A stretch of DNA of 64,000 nucleotides from Sphingomonas_B tabacisoli (lineage in GTDB: Bacteria > Pseudomonadota > Alphaproteobacteria > Sphingomonadales > Sphingomonadaceae): NCBI RefSeq assembly GCF_042678385.1, contig NZ_JBHUDY010000001.1:1674001-1738000 (forward strand). The letters are read 5' to 3'. How positions within the stretch are numbered: the first letter of the stretch is position 1; each line of letters opens with the position of its first letter. Position numbers and translations under genes: made by a program. This document shows, one piece after another, positions 35,435 to 43,465 of the stretch. Below the pieces are notes generated by a model, which saw only the letters and a program-made list of their open reading frames with translations, was not told the origin of the DNA and ran no database searches.

Positions 35435-36072
35435 CCCTTCGACGGGCTCAGGGCTGCTTCATCAGCCTCGAGGGAGGCGAGGGCGTCGGCAAATCAACCC
35501 AGGCGGGGCGGCTGACCGATGCGCTTCGCGCGCGGGGCCTCGACGTGCTGCTGACGCGCGAGCCGGGCGGCAGCCCGGGCGCCGAGGCCATTCGCCAGCT
35601 CCTGCTGGAAGGAGCGGGCGATCGCTGGACGCCCGGCGCCGAGGCGCTGCTGTTCGCGGCCGCGCGCGCCGATCACGTCACCAAGACCATCGAGCCGGCG
35701 CTGGAAGCAGGCCGCTGGGTGTTGTGCGACCGCTTTCTCGACAGCTCGCGCGCCTATCAGGGAGTGGCGGGCGAGGTTGGCGACGCGGCAATCCAGAACC
35801 TGCACCAGATCGGCAGCGACGGCGCGTTGCCGGACCGAACGCTGGTGCTGATGCTGAGCGACGAGGACGCCGCCGCGCGCGCCCATGCGCGCGATGAAGG
35901 CTGCCCTGACCGGATCGGCGGCCGCGACGCGAAATTCCACGCCGCCGTCGCGCAGGCCTTTCGCGACTTCGCCCGCGACGATCCCGCGCGCATCCGCCTC
36001 ATCGATGCGAGCGGTGACGAGGAAGCCGTCACCGAACGCCTGCTCGCCGCCCTCTCCGATCTGCTGTCATGA
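35431..36072 (+). CDS. tmk: thymidylate kinase
   Basis: Phosphorylates dTMP to dTDP. 213 residues; P-loop GGEGVGKST at 15-23, the conserved LLTREPGG and DRFLDSSRAYQG. The start is a TTG at 35431 overlapping the preceding stop; no other start fits before the P-loop strand. The first eight codons coincide with a short palindromic sequence (35436-35454) resembling a sphingomonad intergenic repeat, so the N-terminus may be repeat-derived. It overlaps holB by 4 bases. Confidence 0.94.
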   Translation: MTLRRAQGCFISLEGGEGVGKSTQAGRLTDALRARGLDVLLTREPGGSPGAEAIRQLLLEGAGDRWTPGAEALLFAAARADHVTKTIEPALEAGRWVLCDRFLDSSRAYQGVAGEVGDAAIQNLHQIGSDGALPDRTLVLMLSDEDAAARAHARDEGCPDRIGGRDAKFHAAVAQAFRDFARDDPARIRLIDASGDEEAVTERLLAALSDLLS

Positions 36073-37079
36073 CGTCACTTTTGGGCCATGATGCCCAGGC
36101 GGCGGCGTTCCTGGGCGCGATGCGCTCGGAGCGACTGCATCATGCCTGGCTGCTGACCGGCCCGCGCGGAATCGGCAAGGCGAGCTTCGCCAAGGCCGCC
36201 GCCCTGCGCCTGCTCGCCGAGGCCGCCGGCCCGGCGCCAGGCGGGCAGGGGCTCGACGTCGATCCCGAGCATCGCATGGCCCGGCTGTTCGCCGCCAAGA
36301 GCCATCCAGACTTCCGGCTCGTCGAGCGCGTGCCGTGGGATTCGAAGGGCGAGATCGTGCCCGAAGACAAGCGCGACGCGACCACGCAACCGGGGCGCAA
36401 CATCCGCATCAAGCAGATCCGCGACCTCGATCCGCTGCTGTCGATGGTGCCGTCGATGTCGCCGCGCCGCGCGATCGTGATCGACGCCGCCGACGACATG
36501 GAGCGCAGCGCCGCCAACGCGCTGCTCAAAAGCCTGGAGGAGCCGCCCTCGGGCACCGTGTTCTTCCTGGTTAGCCACATGCCGGGCCGCCTGCTGCCGA
36601 CGATCCGCTCCCGCTGCCGGCTGCTGCGCTTTGCGCCGCTCTCCGACGAGCAGATGCGCGTCGTGCTCCGCCGCGAGATGCCGGATGCGGACGGGCGGGA
36701 GATCGACGCGCTGGCCAGGGCAGGAGAGGGCGCCCCCGGCCAGGCGCTGCGCTTCGCCGGGCTCGACATCGGCGCGCTGCAGGAAGCGCTGGAGACGCTG
36801 GCGCGCACCGGCGATCCATCGAACGCCACGCGCGCCGCGCTCGCCAAATCGCTCGCGCTCAAGGCCGCTCAGCCGCGCTACGAGGCGTTTCTCGAACGCG
36901 CGCCCGCCTTCATCGCTGGCCAGGCGCGCGGCCTCAGGGGAGAAGCGCTCGATCGCGCGCTCGATCTCTGGGCCAAGGCCCGCGACCTTGCCGGCAGCGC
37001 GATCGGCCTGTCGCTCGACCAGCAGGCGACGGTCTTCCAGCTCGGCTCTTACGTGGCCGCGCTTGCCGCGAAGGACTGA
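36069..37079 (+). CDS. holB: DNA polymerase III delta prime subunit
   Basis: Clamp-loader subunit (AAA+). 336 residues; P-loop-like GPRGIGKAS at 31-39, DAADDMERSAANALLKSLEEPP, and the SRC motif in IRSRCRLL. I see no zinc-binding Cys cluster in the N-terminal domain. The tmk-holB-metG-tatD-MBL order is classic and shared with many proteobacteria. Confidence 0.93.
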   Translation: MTSLLGHDAQAAAFLGAMRSERLHHAWLLTGPRGIGKASFAKAAALRLLAEAAGPAPGGQGLDVDPEHRMARLFAAKSHPDFRLVERVPWDSKGEIVPEDKRDATTQPGRNIRIKQIRDLDPLLSMVPSMSPRRAIVIDAADDMERSAANALLKSLEEPPSGTVFFLVSHMPGRLLPTIRSRCRLLRFAPLSDEQMRVVLRREMPDADGREIDALARAGEGAPGQALRFAGLDIGALQEALETLARTGDPSNATRAALAKSLALKAAQPRYEAFLERAPAFIAGQARGLRGEALDRALDLWAKARDLAGSAIGLSLDQQATVFQLGSYVAALAAKD

Positions 37080-37096
37080 CCCGCTAAAGGCGAGGC

Positions 37097-38626
37097 ATGG
37101 CCGAACCTTTCTACATCACCACCGCCATCGCGTATCCGAACGGCCGCCCGCATATCGGCCATGCCTATGAAGCGATCGCGACCGATGCGATCGCCCGCTT
37201 CCAGCGGATGATGGGCCGCGACACCTTCTTCCTGACCGGCACCGACGAGCACGGCCTGAAAATGGCCCAGACGGCCCGCGACCGCGGCGTCGAGACGAAA
37301 GCCCTTGCCGACGAAATGTCCGGATATTTCCAGGAGATGGATCGCGTTCTGAACATCTCCTATGACCGCTTCATCCGCACGACCGAGCCCGCGCACCACG
37401 AAGCCAGCCGGGCGATCTGGCAGGCGATGGAAGCGAATGGCGACCTGTATCTCGGCCGCTACGAAGGCTGGTACTCCGTCCGCGACGAGGCCTTCTACGA
37501 CGAGAAGGAACTGATCGAAGGGGAAGGGGGCGCAAACCTCTCGCCCCAGGGCACGCCCGTCGAATGGACCGTCGAAGAAACCTGGTTCTTCCGCCTGTCC
37601 AAATACCAGCAGCCGTTGCTGGACCATTATGCCTCAAACCCGAACTTCATCCGCCCGGAAAGCCGACGCAACGAGGTGCTGCGTTTCGTCGAAGGCGGGC
37701 TCGCCGACCTGTCGGTGTCGCGCACCAGCTTCGATTGGGGCGTCAAGGTGCCCGGCGCCGACGGCCATGTCATGTACGTCTGGGTCGATGCGCTGACCTC
37801 GTACATCACCGGCGTCGGCTATCCCGGTGCGATGAATTACTGGCCGGCGACCTTCCACATCATCGGCAAGGACATCACCCGCTTCCACACCGTCTATTGG
37901 CCGGCCTTCCTGATGTCGGCAGGCATTGCGTTGCCGAAGCGCGTGTTCGCGCACGGTTTCCTGCTTCACCGCGGCGAAAAGATGTCGAAGTCGACGGGCA
38001 ACGTCGTCGATCCGATGGAGCTTGCCGAACGCTATGGCGTCGATGCGCTTCGCTATTTTCTGCTCCGCGAAGTCGTGTTCGGGCAGGACGGCAGCTATTC
38101 GGACGAGGCGATCGTCACCCGCGCCAACGCCGATCTCGCCAACAGCTTCGGCAATCTCGCCCAGCGCGTGCTGAGCTTTATCGCCAAGAATGTCGGACAC
38201 GTGCCGGGCGAGGGGCGACCCGAACCTGCCGATGCCGAGCTGCTGACCATTGTCGCCAAGGCAACCCGCGAGGAACTGCCCGAGGCGTTCGAGCGGCTCG
38301 CATTGTCCGAAGGCTGCGAAGCCTGGATGCGCGCCGTGTTCGCCTGCAATCAATATGTCGACGCCCAAGCGCCCTGGACGCTCCGCAAGACCGATCCCGA
38401 GCGGATGGAAGCCGTGCTTCGCACGCTGGTGCTCGCGATCCGCGACTTGGCCATCGCAATCCGACCGATCATTCCGGCTTCGGCCGACAAATTACTCGAC
38501 ATGCTCGGCGCGAGTGGCCGCGTTTATGCCGAATTAGCGGACCGCAACTGGATCGACTCCGCCCAGCTCCAGCCACCGAGCCCGATCTTCCCGCGTCTTG
38601 AACTGCCGGCGGAAGCCGCCAGCTAA
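37097..38626 (+). CDS. metG: methionine--tRNA ligase
   Basis: Class I synthetase charging initiator and elongator tRNA-Met. 509 residues; HIGH at 19-22 and KMSKS at 295-299. The inserted zinc-knuckle region lacks the Cys pairs of the longer MetG type, so this is the short zinc-free form without the C-terminal tRNA-binding extension. It starts 17 bases after holB. Confidence 0.96.
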   Translation: MAEPFYITTAIAYPNGRPHIGHAYEAIATDAIARFQRMMGRDTFFLTGTDEHGLKMAQTARDRGVETKALADEMSGYFQEMDRVLNISYDRFIRTTEPAHHEASRAIWQAMEANGDLYLGRYEGWYSVRDEAFYDEKELIEGEGGANLSPQGTPVEWTVEETWFFRLSKYQQPLLDHYASNPNFIRPESRRNEVLRFVEGGLADLSVSRTSFDWGVKVPGADGHVMYVWVDALTSYITGVGYPGAMNYWPATFHIIGKDITRFHTVYWPAFLMSAGIALPKRVFAHGFLLHRGEKMSKSTGNVVDPMELAERYGVDALRYFLLREVVFGQDGSYSDEAIVTRANADLANSFGNLAQRVLSFIAKNVGHVPGEGRPEPADAELLTIVAKATREELPEAFERLALSEGCEAWMRAVFACNQYVDAQAPWTLRKTDPERMEAVLRTLVLAIRDLAIAIRPIIPASADKLLDMLGASGRVYAELADRNWIDSAQLQPPSPIFPRLELPAEAAS

Positions 38627-38631
38627 GCGAC

Positions 38632-39408
38632 ATGCTCACCGACAGCCACTGCCACCTGAATTACAAGGGCCTGGTCGAGGAACAGGCCGCCGTCATCTCG
38701 CGGGCGCGGGCGGCGGGGGTGGGCACGATGCTCAACATCTCGACGCGCGAGAGCGAATGGGACGCGATCGTCGCCACTGCCGCGACCGATCCGGACATCT
38801 GGGCCTCGATCGGCATCCATCCGCACGAAGCCGACGCGCATCCTGACGTCGACACCGGCAAGCTGGTCACGAAGGCCGCGCACCCAAAAGTGATCGCGAT
38901 CGGCGAGACCGGCCTGGATTATTACTACGATCATTCGGACCGCGACCGTCAGCGGGCGAGCTTCCGTTCCCACATCGCCGCTGCCCGCGAAACCGCACTG
39001 CCGCTGATCGTCCACACCCGCGATGCGGAGCAGGACACCGCGGACATTCTCGCCGACGAAATGGAGAAGGGCACCTATACCGGCGTCATCCACTGCTTCA
39101 CCGCGAGCGGAGCTTTCGCCGACAAGGCATTGGATTTGGGCCTCTATATCTCCATCTCCGGCATCGTGACGTTCAATAACGCCAAGGACCTGCAAGAGAC
39201 CGCCGCGCGCATCCCGGAGGACCGGCTGCTGATCGAGACCGACTCGCCGTTCCTCGCGCCCGTCCCGCACCGGGGAAAGACCTGCGAGCCGGCCTTCGTC
39301 GCCGACACCGCGCGCTTTCTCGCCGGCCTGCGCGGTACGACCGCGGAAGCGCTGGGCGAGGCGACCACGCGCAATTTCCAGGCGCTCTTCACTAAGGCCG
39401 CTGCGTGA
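38632..39408 (+). CDS. tatD: TatD-family metal-dependent hydrolase
   Basis: 258-residue TIM-barrel nuclease/hydrolase. Metal ligands are His6 and His8 in DSHCHL, the Glu in GETGLDYYYD, His in IVHTRDAE and HCF, and the Asp in IETDSP. Family members are 3'-5' exonucleases acting on damaged DNA/RNA. It is 5 bases after metG and overlaps the next gene by 4 bases. Confidence 0.93.
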   Translation: MLTDSHCHLNYKGLVEEQAAVISRARAAGVGTMLNISTRESEWDAIVATAATDPDIWASIGIHPHEADAHPDVDTGKLVTKAAHPKVIAIGETGLDYYYDHSDRDRQRASFRSHIAAARETALPLIVHTRDAEQDTADILADEMEKGTYTGVIHCFTASGAFADKALDLGLYISISGIVTFNNAKDLQETAARIPEDRLLIETDSPFLAPVPHRGKTCEPAFVADTARFLAGLRGTTAEALGEATTRNFQALFTKAAA

Positions 39409-40169
39409 AGGTGACGATCCTCGGCTGCGGGACGTCCTCGGGCGTTCCGCGGATCGGGAATGATTGGGGCGCTTGCGATCCCACCGAGCCGCGCAACGCC
39501 AGGCGGCGCGTGTCGATTCTGGTTAACACGGCATCAACCACGATCCTGGTCGACACCTCGCCTGATCTGCGCGCGCAATTGCTGGATGCCCGGGTAGGCC
39601 AGATCGATGCGGTGATCTGGACGCACGATCATGCCGATCATGTCCACGGCCTCGACGATCTGCGCCAGCTCTTCCACAACGCCGGCGCGCCGATCGCGGG
39701 CTATGCCCGGCCGGCGACGATCGCAGTGCTCCGCGGCCGTTTCGCCTATGTGTTCGAAGGGGCGGATGGCTATCCCGCCACAGCCACCCTCGCCGAGCTT
39801 CCGGACGCGATCCGAATCGGCGACATCGATGTCCGCGTTGTCGACCAGCCCCACGGTTCGATCACCTCGGCAGGGCTGCGCTTCGAGGCCGAGGGAAAGA
39901 CAGCGGCTTACGCCACAGACTTCCATGCGATGACGGACGCGATGCGGACCCTATATTCGGGGCTGGGCCTCTGGGTCGTCGACGCGCTCCGGCGGCGGCC
40001 GCACCCGACCCATCCGCATCTGGGCGAAGTGCTCGGCTGGGCCGCGGAGTTGGCGCCGAAGCGAACGCTGCTGACGCACATGGATAATTCGATGGACTAC
40101 AAGAGCTTGCTGGCCGAACTTCCCGCAGGAGTGCAGCCGGCATATGACAACCAGGCGATCCTGCTGTGA
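39405..40169 (+). CDS. MBL-fold metal-dependent hydrolase (PhnP-like)
   Basis: 254 residues, GTG start. The metallo-beta-lactamase motif THDHADH covers His74, Asp75, His76, Asp78 and His79. GCGTSSGVPRIGCD-like N-terminal sequence (here GCGTSSGVPRIGND) is typical of the PhnP/YycJ-like phosphodiesterase group. It is conserved in this position after tatD in Alphaproteobacteria. The substrate is unknown. Confidence 0.88.
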   Translation: MKVTILGCGTSSGVPRIGNDWGACDPTEPRNARRRVSILVNTASTTILVDTSPDLRAQLLDARVGQIDAVIWTHDHADHVHGLDDLRQLFHNAGAPIAGYARPATIAVLRGRFAYVFEGADGYPATATLAELPDAIRIGDIDVRVVDQPHGSITSAGLRFEAEGKTAAYATDFHAMTDAMRTLYSGLGLWVVDALRRRPHPTHPHLGEVLGWAAELAPKRTLLTHMDNSMDYKSLLAELPAGVQPAYDNQAILL

Positions 40170-40789
40170 CGGGTGATCAGACCGCCCAAGTGCTGGGCGC
40201 CGTGATGATGCTGACTTTGGTCGGCTCAAGCCTGTTGTCACGCCGCATGCGGCTGGGCGATGTCGCGCGAATGGTTGCCGGCTGGCTGCTGATCTTCGCC
40301 GCGGTGCTGGTCGGCTACAGCTATCGGTTCGAGCTGAACGCGGTCGTGCAGCGCGTGGCCGGCGATCTGCTCGGCGAGCGCGGCCAGACGGTTGGCGGCA
40401 CGCTCAGAGTGCCGATGGCGCCCGACGGCCATTTCTGGGTGCGCGCGCGCATCAATGGGCATGAGCAACGCTTCCTGATCGACAGCGGCGCGACGACCAC
40501 GGCTTTGTCGAGCGACGCGGCGGAAGCCGCCGAGCTGAACATTGATCGCGGCGGCTTTCCGGTCGTCATCGAGACCGCCAATGGCGCGGTCCGTGCCGAT
40601 CGTACGAACATCCGCCGGCTGACCCTGGGGCCAATCCTGTCCAAGGATCTGGGCGCGGTGGTGTCGCCGGCGTTCGGCGAGATGAACGTGCTCGGCATGA
40701 ACTTTCTGTCGTCGCTAAAGGGGTGGCGCGTGGAAGGGCGCACACTGGTGCTCGAACCGCATCACCCTCACGTGAAAGGCGATAGCTGA
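40166..40789 (+). CDS. retropepsin-like aspartic protease, membrane anchored
   Basis: 207 residues with two N-terminal hydrophobic segments (about 8-24 and 36-52), then a single retropepsin-like domain with the active-site motif LIDSGATTT (Asp106) and the C-terminal LGMNFLSSL. This matches the TIGR02281 family of clan AA proteases, which would act as a dimer on the periplasmic side. GTG start, overlapping the MBL gene by 4 bases. Confidence 0.85.
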   Translation: MTGDQTAQVLGAVMMLTLVGSSLLSRRMRLGDVARMVAGWLLIFAAVLVGYSYRFELNAVVQRVAGDLLGERGQTVGGTLRVPMAPDGHFWVRARINGHEQRFLIDSGATTTALSSDAAEAAELNIDRGGFPVVIETANGAVRADRTNIRRLTLGPILSKDLGAVVSPAFGEMNVLGMNFLSSLKGWRVEGRTLVLEPHHPHVKGDS

Positions 40790-40800
40790 TATTGCTTTAC

Positions 40801-40814
40801 ATAATGTATATTAT
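40801..40814. promoter_or_regulatory. AT-rich palindrome upstream of mazG
   Basis: ATAAT-GTAT-ATTAT, a perfect 5-bp inverted repeat around 4 bases, lies 12 bases upstream of the mazG start in a 25-base AT-rich island that stands out from the GC-rich surroundings. It may be an operator or overlap a -10 element; no regulator can be named. Confidence 0.4.
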
Positions 40815-40825
40815 CGGGATTTGAT

Positions 40826-41578
40826 ATGGACGCTTCCGTGGCTCCCCTCGCGCTCGATCGTCTCGCCAAAATCATGGCGCGTTTGCGCGATCCTGAGCGC
40901 GGCTGCGAATGGGACGTGCAGCAGACTTTCGCAACGATCGCGCCGTACACGATCGAGGAAGCCTATGAGGTCGCCGACGCGATCGAGCGCGACGACCTCG
41001 ATGCGCTTAAGGACGAGCTCGGCGACTTGGCGCTTCAGGTCGTGTTCCACGCGCGCATGGCCGAGGAACTTGGGCGGTTCGATCTTGCCGACGTGCTGAC
41101 CGCGATCGCCGACAAGATGGAGCGCCGCCATCCGCACGTCTTCGGCGATCACGAGCATTCGCCCGGCTGGGAGGCGCTGAAGGCCGAGGAACGCACCGCC
41201 AAGGACGATCCGAGCGCGCTGGCCGGCGTCGCCCACGCCTTGCCGGCGTTGCTCCGCGCCGAAAAACTGCAGAAGCGTGCCGCGCGGACCGGTTTCGACT
41301 GGCCCGACGCCAGCGGCGCCCGCGCCAAGATTCTCGAGGAGCTGGACGAGATCGCCGCCGCGCCGGCCGAGGAGCTGGAGGAGGAAGTCGGCGACCTGCT
41401 CTTCGCGGCGGTCAACTTCGCACGTCATCTAAAGATCGATCCGGAAACCGCCCTCCGCCGGGCCAACGCCAAGTTCGAGCGCCGCTTCCGTGCGATGGAA
41501 ACGATGGACCAGCGCTTCGCCGCGCTCAGCCTCGATGACAAGGAAGCGCTTTGGGTTCAGGCCAAGGAGCGCGCCTGA
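40826..41578 (+). CDS. mazG: nucleoside triphosphate pyrophosphohydrolase MazG
   Basis: Hydrolyses NTPs to NMP and pyrophosphate, clearing non-canonical nucleotides. 250 residues with two MazG domains: the first with EEAYEVADAIE and ELGDLALQVVFHA, the second with EELDEI and EEEVGDLLFAAVNFARHL. A GGGAT-type weak ribosome-binding site precedes the ATG. Its 3' end overlaps the convergent hflX by 22 bases. Confidence 0.95.
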   Translation: MDASVAPLALDRLAKIMARLRDPERGCEWDVQQTFATIAPYTIEEAYEVADAIERDDLDALKDELGDLALQVVFHARMAEELGRFDLADVLTAIADKMERRHPHVFGDHEHSPGWEALKAEERTAKDDPSALAGVAHALPALLRAEKLQKRAARTGFDWPDASGARAKILEELDEIAAAPAEELEEEVGDLLFAAVNFARHLKIDPETALRRANAKFERRFRAMETMDQRFAALSLDDKEALWVQAKERA

Positions 41579-42846
41579 AACCGGTCCCAGTCGCGGTCGG
41601 ACAGCCGCACTTCATAAGCGATTCGTTCGTCGCCGATCGTCTCTTCGAGCACTTCGCCATGCTCGTGCAGCCAGGCTGCCGCCGCGCCATTGCCGATCGG
41701 CAGCTCGACATGGCGCACCCGATTGGCGCCCGTCAGCCGGTCGGACATGAGCCGCTGGAGCGCCTCCACGCCCTCCCCCGACAAGGCCGAGATCAGCGCG
41801 ACGTCCTCCCGCCGCGCCGCTTCCGCTTCGACCTGGCCCCGCTGCTCGGCGTCGAGCTGGTCGAGCTTGTTCCACGCCTCGATCCGCGGCGCTTCGGCAC
41901 CGATTTCTGCAAGCACGCGCTCGACATCGGCGCGCTGCGCGTCGCTGTCCGGGTGCGCGATGTCGCGGACATGGACGATCAGGTCGGCCGAGATCACTTC
42001 CTCCAAGGTCGCGCGGAAAGCGGCGACAAGCTGGGTCGGCAGGTCGGACACGAAACCGACGGTGTCGGACAGGATCGCCTTGTCGAGCCCCGGCAGCGCG
42101 ATCTGCCGCATCGTCGGATCAAGCGTCGCGAACAGCAGGTTTTCGGCCATGACGTCGGCGCCGGTTAGGCGGTTGAACAGCGTCGACTTGCCGGCGTTGG
42201 TGTAGCCGACCAGCGCGATCACCGGCCAGGGCGCGCGGCGGCGGCGGTCGCGGTGCAGCGTGCGCGTGCGGCTCACCGTCTCCAGTTCGCGGCGCAGCTT
42301 CGCCATGCGGTCGCGGATCAAGCGGCGGTCGGCCTCGATCTGGGTTTCGCCCGGGCCGCCGAGGAACCCGAAACCGCCGCGCTGCCGCTCCAGGTGGGTC
42401 CAGCTCCTGACCAGCCGGCCCGCCTGATAATCCAGATGCGCGAGCTCAACTTGCAGCCGGCCTTCCGCCGTCGCCGCGCGCTCGCCGAAGATTTCCAGGA
42501 TCAGCCCGGTGCGGTCGATCACCTTGGCCTTGGTCGCTTCTTCCAGATTGCGCTGCTGCACAGGGCTGATCGCGCCATCGACGACGACAAGCTGCGCCTC
42601 CTGAGCACGAACGGCGGTCGCGATCTCCTCGACTTGGCCGCTGCCGAACAGGGTCGCCGGCTTCGGCGCACGCACGCGGAACGCGAGCCGCTCGACCACG
42701 TCGATGCCGATTGCTTCGGCAAGCCCTGCCGCCTCGTCCAGCCGCGCGTCCGTGTCTCGCCCATCCGCGTTCCGCAAATCGGGATAAGCGATCACGGCCC
42801 GCGCGCCGCGGGCGAATTCGTCATAGTCGCGCTGAAAACCGGTCAT
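41557..42846 (-). CDS. hflX: ribosome-rescue GTPase HflX
   Basis: GTPase that binds 50S subunits and splits stalled ribosomes. 429 residues: the N-terminal HflX domain with LFGSGQVEEI and VDGAISPVQQRNLEE, then GGPGETQIEADRR, and the G domain with P-loop GYTNAGKS at 214-221 and DTVGFVSDLP. It is downstream of hfq with a 40-base gap, the conserved hfq-hflX pair. Confidence 0.95.
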   Translation of the reverse strand: MTGFQRDYDEFARGARAVIAYPDLRNADGRDTDARLDEAAGLAEAIGIDVVERLAFRVRAPKPATLFGSGQVEEIATAVRAQEAQLVVVDGAISPVQQRNLEEATKAKVIDRTGLILEIFGERAATAEGRLQVELAHLDYQAGRLVRSWTHLERQRGGFGFLGGPGETQIEADRRLIRDRMAKLRRELETVSRTRTLHRDRRRRAPWPVIALVGYTNAGKSTLFNRLTGADVMAENLLFATLDPTMRQIALPGLDKAILSDTVGFVSDLPTQLVAAFRATLEEVISADLIVHVRDIAHPDSDAQRADVERVLAEIGAEAPRIEAWNKLDQLDAEQRGQVEAEAARREDVALISALSGEGVEALQRLMSDRLTGANRVRHVELPIGNGAAAAWLHEHGEVLEETIGDERIAYEVRLSDRDWDRFQARSLA

Positions 42847-42886
42847 CGGATGGGAGATAGGCGTTCGACGCGGCCGGACAACCGCG

Positions 42887-43372
42887 TCAATCGCCCTGCG
42901 CCTGCTCCTCGGCCAGGTTCAACGGGTGCGACGGCTGCACGGTGGAGATCGCATGTTTGTAGACAAGCTGCGTCTGGCTTTCGCGGCGCAGCAGCAGACA
43001 GAACAGGTCGAACGCGGCGACCTCCCCTTGCAGCATGACGCCGTTCACCAGGAACATGGTGACGGGATCCTCGCTGCGACGGACGGCGCTCAGGAACACT
43101 TCCTGAAGCAGCACCGGCTTTTTCTGCCCGTCCGCGAACGCCTTTTCGATCGGGCCCAGATCGACTGGCCCCGCCGGCATCACCGTCGAGATCGCATGCT
43201 TGTAGACAAGCTGCGAGTTGCCATCCCGGCGCAGCAGCACCGAGAAATTGTCGAACCAGGTGATGATCCCCTGCAGCTTCACGCCCTTGACCAGGAACAT
43301 GGTCACCGGCGTCTTGGACTTGCGCAGCGAATTCAGGAAAATGTCCTGAAGATTGTTGACCTTATCGGCCAT
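42887..43372 (-). CDS. hfq: tandem two-domain RNA chaperone Hfq
   Basis: 161 residues, about twice the normal Hfq. Two complete Sm domains: domain 1 at about 7-67 and domain 2 at about 88-148, each with Sm1 (MFLVxGVxLQG) and Sm2 ending VYKHAISTV (YKH at 57-59 and 138-140). Proximal-face Gln is kept in both (Gln9, Gln90). They differ on the distal face (Lys32 versus Met113) and beside the proximal pocket (Asn42 versus Leu123). A 20-residue linker joins them. A normal hexameric ring would need three such chains. It sits between ntrX and hflX, the standard position of single-domain hfq. Confidence 0.93.
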   Translation of the reverse strand: MADKVNNLQDIFLNSLRKSKTPVTMFLVKGVKLQGIITWFDNFSVLLRRDGNSQLVYKHAISTVMPAGPVDLGPIEKAFADGQKKPVLLQEVFLSAVRRSEDPVTMFLVNGVMLQGEVAAFDLFCLLLRRESQTQLVYKHAISTVQPSHPLNLAEEQAQGD

Positions 43373-43465
43373 AACAGCACCTCCGCTCTTGCTGGCGGCT
43401 TCTCGGCTCCCCCTGTGGAAGCGCTTCAGTCCATAGCTGTAAAGCTTAAGACCGTCGAGTCGACG

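Noticed and set aside
42887..43372. Tandem Hfq as a sequencing or assembly duplication
   Set aside because: The two halves differ at many positions and are joined by a unique linker, so they are old, diverged copies in one frame.
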